From DSUN01 sp035527715 (GTDB lineage: Bacteria > Planctomycetota > PUPC01 > DSUN01): a stretch of 8,939 nucleotides of DNA. Positions 7,995-8,939 of the stretch are shown in pieces. The first letter of the stretch is position 1. Each line of letters begins with the position of its first letter. The stretch is taken from contig DATKZY010000171.1 in the NCBI GenBank assembly GCA_035527715.1, positions 1 to 8,939 of the forward strand, written 5' to 3'. The translations under genes and the position numbers were made by a program. The notes beneath the pieces were generated by a model that was not told where the DNA came from, searched no databases, and saw nothing but the letters and a program-made list of their open reading frames with translations.

Positions 7995-8047
7995 TGGTGG
8001 GCGATACTGGACTCGAACCAGTGACCTCTACGCCCCCGAAATCGCCA
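7995..8047 (-). other. tRNA 3'-end fragment / tRNA-like minihelix, probable integration (att) site
   Basis: On the minus strand, bases 8032-7995 read as the 3' part of a tRNA: CGTAG (anticodon-stem 3' strand), AGGTC (variable loop), a perfect T-arm ACTGG-TTCGAGT-CCAGT, ATCGCCC (acceptor 3' strand), A (discriminator) and an encoded CCA (7997-7995). From memory it resembles bacterial tRNA-Val ends most closely. The required 5' partner GGGCGAT is not found at normal tRNA distance, so this is not an intact tRNA. A closer TGGCGAT (8047-8041) does pair with six of the seven acceptor bases, leaving an 18-nt single-stranded link in place of the D and anticodon arms; the whole would be 53 nt. Duplicated tRNA 3' ends are classic scars of tyrosine-recombinase integration. 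With this orientation, the element would be expected at higher coordinates and the displaced host sequence at lower ones. A recombination scar is more likely than a functional RNA. Confidence 0.6.
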
Positions 8048-8053
8048 CAAGTC

Positions 8054-8062
8054 CTTGACAAG
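8054..8062. repeat. Short inverted repeat CTTG-A-CAAG next to the tRNA fragment
   Basis: CTTGACAAG is a 4+1+4 inverted repeat 7 bp beyond the tRNA-like fragment; a second ACAAG lies at 8047-8051, 11 bp from the one inside it. Such short repeats beside a tRNA-derived core fit recombinase binding sites, but the match is short enough to arise by chance. Confidence 0.25.
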
Positions 8063-8104
8063 CCTAATCCTACAGATGCCCCCCCCCTCCCTAAGGGACA
8101 GCAA

Positions 8105-8124
8105 GTACAACACCACGTACAACA
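8105..8124. repeat. Two 8-bp direct repeats, GTACAACA, with 12-bp period
   Basis: GTACAACA occurs at 8105-8112 and 8117-8124, separated by CCAC. The repeats are AT-richer than their surroundings and lie about 60-75 bp from the tRNA-derived fragment. They may be arm-type binding sites of a lost or distant integrase, or an operator; no protein partner is visible in the window. Confidence 0.4.
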
Positions 8125-8175
8125 AGAGGGTGCAGAATCAGCGCCCGAAGCCTGGTTCCACTCAGTAGTCATTAT

Positions 8176-8208
8176 GGGGGTAGGAGCCGCACTTCGGCTT
8201 GACTCCCC
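8176..8208 (+). promoter_or_regulatory. Imperfect hairpin overlapping the -35 region upstream of the zinc-ribbon gene
   Basis: AGCCG (8185-8189) pairs with CGGCT (8195-8199) around a CACTT loop. The stem can be lengthened across a bulge by GGGGG (8176-8180) and GG (8183-8184) against CTCCCC (8203-8208). No T-run follows, so it is a poor terminator. The overlap with TTGACT (8199-8204) suggests an operator-like element or coincidence. Confidence 0.25.
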
Positions 8209-8227
8209 TTCCCCTCTGCGCTACAAG
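8199..8227 (+). promoter_or_regulatory. Predicted sigma-70-like promoter for the zinc-ribbon gene
   Basis: TTGACT (8199-8204, 5/6) and TACAAG (8222-8227, 4/6) are separated by exactly 17 bp. The start would fall near 8234, giving a leader of about 44 nt before ATG 8278. It probably also serves the following interrupted gene, since no other promoter was found in the 70-bp gap between them. Confidence 0.42.
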
Positions 8228-8277
8228 GAACTCATCCCCAACCCCACGATAGCGCAATCCCCGCTCGGAGCATCTCC

Positions 8278-8484
8278 ATGCCCCTGGTCGAGTGCCCAAA
8301 CTGCGGGCAGGGCGCTTCCGCTTGGGCCAAGACCTGCCACCACTGCGGTTACAAGTTCATGACCCTCGCCGGTTGCATTGCATGGCTCGCGGGCATACTG
8401 GCAGTTGCCTGGGTGGCGCTCGCCCTCGTTTTCGGGGGACTATTCTCCTTGCCGTTTCGGTTCGTGTGGGGGCTGGTGAGGTAG
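8278..8484 (+). CDS. Small zinc-ribbon membrane protein
   Basis: This gene encodes 68 residues. The start has GGAG (8267-8270) 7 bases upstream and a promoter-like pair before it. The N-terminus is a compact zinc ribbon with four cysteines, CPNCG (6-10) and CHHCG (20-24), followed by one hydrophobic segment of about 25-30 residues (roughly 30-58) and a short basic tail (FRFVWGLVR). This layout is seen in many uncharacterised small bacterial proteins: a cytosolic metal-binding head on a membrane anchor. No function can be assigned. It lies on the far side of the tRNA scar from the carbohydrate genes and may belong to the inserted element. Confidence 0.62.
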   Translation: MPLVECPNCGQGASAWAKTCHHCGYKFMTLAGCIAWLAGILAVAWVALALVFGGLFSLPFRFVWGLVR

Positions 8485-8557
8485 GGGAAACCATGCCCTA
8501 CACGGCTGGGCAGTTCATCTGGGGAACATCATGATATTTCTCTTGAGGGGACTGACC

Positions 8558-8908
8558 ATGAGCCGCCTCGCCTGGCTGCCCATTCTCCTCGCTCTTCCCT
8601 CGCTCGCGCTCTCAAGCCAATTCTCTAAGACTCGCCCACCGGTCCAGGAAGCTGACGGTGCCTTCCTGATTGACCCACTCAAGAACGTCGGGCACATCAC
8701 GCCAACCTGCTCAGAAAAAGATCTCATTCGGGTCTACGGCGCTCGGAATGTGCGGTGAGCCAGCATCGAGTTGGGCGAGGGGGAGACAGGAAAAGGCACT
8801 ATCCTGTTCCCAGGCACGCCCAACGCCGTCGAGATCCTGTGGAAGCGCTCCTTCAGCCATCCGACCTGCTTGATCATCTCGTCGTCCGGCACTGTGAACG
8901 TCGGTTGA
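8558..8908 (+). pseudogene. Secreted small protein of unknown function, interrupted by an in-frame TGA
   Basis: ATG 8558 follows GAGGGG (8545-8550) by 7 bases and begins a clear signal peptide (LAWLPILLALPSLALSSQF, cleavage near ALS). An ATG at 8531 in the same frame is less likely because it puts nine residues before the leader. The mature part contains FLIDPLKNVGHITPTCSEKD and LIRVYGARNVR, then TGA at 8756-8758. The same frame then continues as ASIELGEGETGKGTILFPG, TPNAVEILWK and on to a second TGA at 8906-8908. The sequence after the stop (GEGE, GTxLFPG, VEILWK) is what I recall directly following the VGxITP and YGAxNV motifs in an uncharacterised periplasmic family, so the TGA looks like a nonsense mutation or a base-calling error. 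The second stop also seems early for that family, which favours real decay. TGA ends at least three intact genes here, so a recoded genetic code is unlikely. Confidence 0.55.
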
Positions 8909-8939
8909 AAAGCGCGGCAGGTGGCGGGCGAACCGCGCG

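Larger units (their letters stand above)
7877..8277. other. Gene-free region with tRNA fragment, short repeats, promoter and hairpin
   Basis: No convincing coding sequence lies between the stop of the secreted paralog and the zinc-ribbon gene. The first ~115 bases hold only an 8-bp palindrome (CTGGCCAG, 7930-7937), and I see no T-tailed terminator. From 7995 onwards come the tRNA 3' fragment, then the CTTGACAAG inverted repeat (8054-8062), a C-rich run (about 8079-8087), the GTACAACA repeats, and a hairpin plus promoter facing the zinc-ribbon gene. Each is listed separately. This is the boundary between the carbohydrate locus and DNA of different character. Confidence 0.6.

Noticed and set aside
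7995..8067. Intact tRNA gene on the minus strand
   Set aside because: No GGGCGAT-like 5' acceptor strand, D-arm or paired anticodon stem is found at tRNA length; only the 3' portion is present.
7400..8125. Long minus-strand open frame across the tRNA fragment and the end of the paralog gene
   Set aside because: Its apparent peptide GHWFESSIAHH is simply the tRNA T-arm read as codons, and the rest is antisense to a well-supported gene.
7994..8362. Plus-strand open frame beginning MVGDTGLEPVTST
   Set aside because: The opening is the antisense translation of the tRNA 3' end, a common artefact. The rest is low-complexity, has no family signature and overlaps the better zinc-ribbon gene.
8292..8534. 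80-codon frame overlapping the zinc-ribbon gene
   Set aside because: It is an out-of-frame shadow; the other frame has the four-cysteine zinc ribbon, a membrane segment and the ribosome binding site.
8756..8775. Selenocysteine at the in-frame TGA
   Set aside because: The possible stem starts only one base after the TGA, too close and too short for a bacterial SECIS. There is no redox motif around the site, and I do not recall Cys at this position in the family.

Overview
The window is GC-rich DNA (many codons end in G or C, TGA is the usual stop, and genes start after clear Shine-Dalgarno sites). Most of it encodes secreted, carbohydrate-related proteins. A pectate-lyase-like protein, an apiosidase-like glycoside hydrolase and multidomain CBM9/DNRLRE/Fn3/alpha-beta-hydrolase-like proteins together fit an environmental or gut Planctomycetota or a relative (Verrucomicrobiota, Lentisphaerota, Hydrogenedentota). 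This assignment is inferred from gene content and style; there is no marker gene.

Positions 1-2433, minus strand: a two-gene operon. The upstream gene (2433-1033) is a secreted TIM-barrel glycoside hydrolase of the DUF4038/apiosidase-like type. Its stop overlaps the start of the next gene in an ATGA junction. That next gene (1036 to the window edge, C-terminus missing) looks like a family 2 pectate lyase and keeps the expected Glu/Arg-His metal and base residues at family spacing. Together they suggest cleavage of pectin (a galacturonan backbone, possibly apiose- or RG-II-decorated).

Positions 2434-2585: a short divergent intergenic region with one good sigma-70-like promoter facing each way, 31 bp apart. 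It probably regulates both arms together.

Positions 2586-7876, plus strand: two tandem, homologous, secreted proteins (995 and 760 aa, 20 bp apart). Both carry a DNRLRE-like beta domain, an Fn3-like domain, an alpha/beta-hydrolase-like domain and a C-terminal beta domain; the first also has an N-terminal CBM9-like domain. In both, the region where a serine hydrolase has its GxSxG elbow is altered or shortened. They may be non-catalytic glycan-binding proteins, or enzymes with unusual catalysis.

Positions 7877-8277: about 400 bp without a gene. It holds the 3' part of a tRNA gene (minus strand) that also folds on paper as a 53-nt acceptor plus T-arm minihelix with encoded CCA, short direct repeats, and a promoter with a hairpin. 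I read the tRNA fragment as an integration scar (att site).

Positions 8278-8939, plus strand: a small zinc-ribbon membrane protein, then a secreted small protein whose frame is cut by an in-frame TGA, after which family-like sequence continues in the same frame. No integrase or transposase gene is visible.
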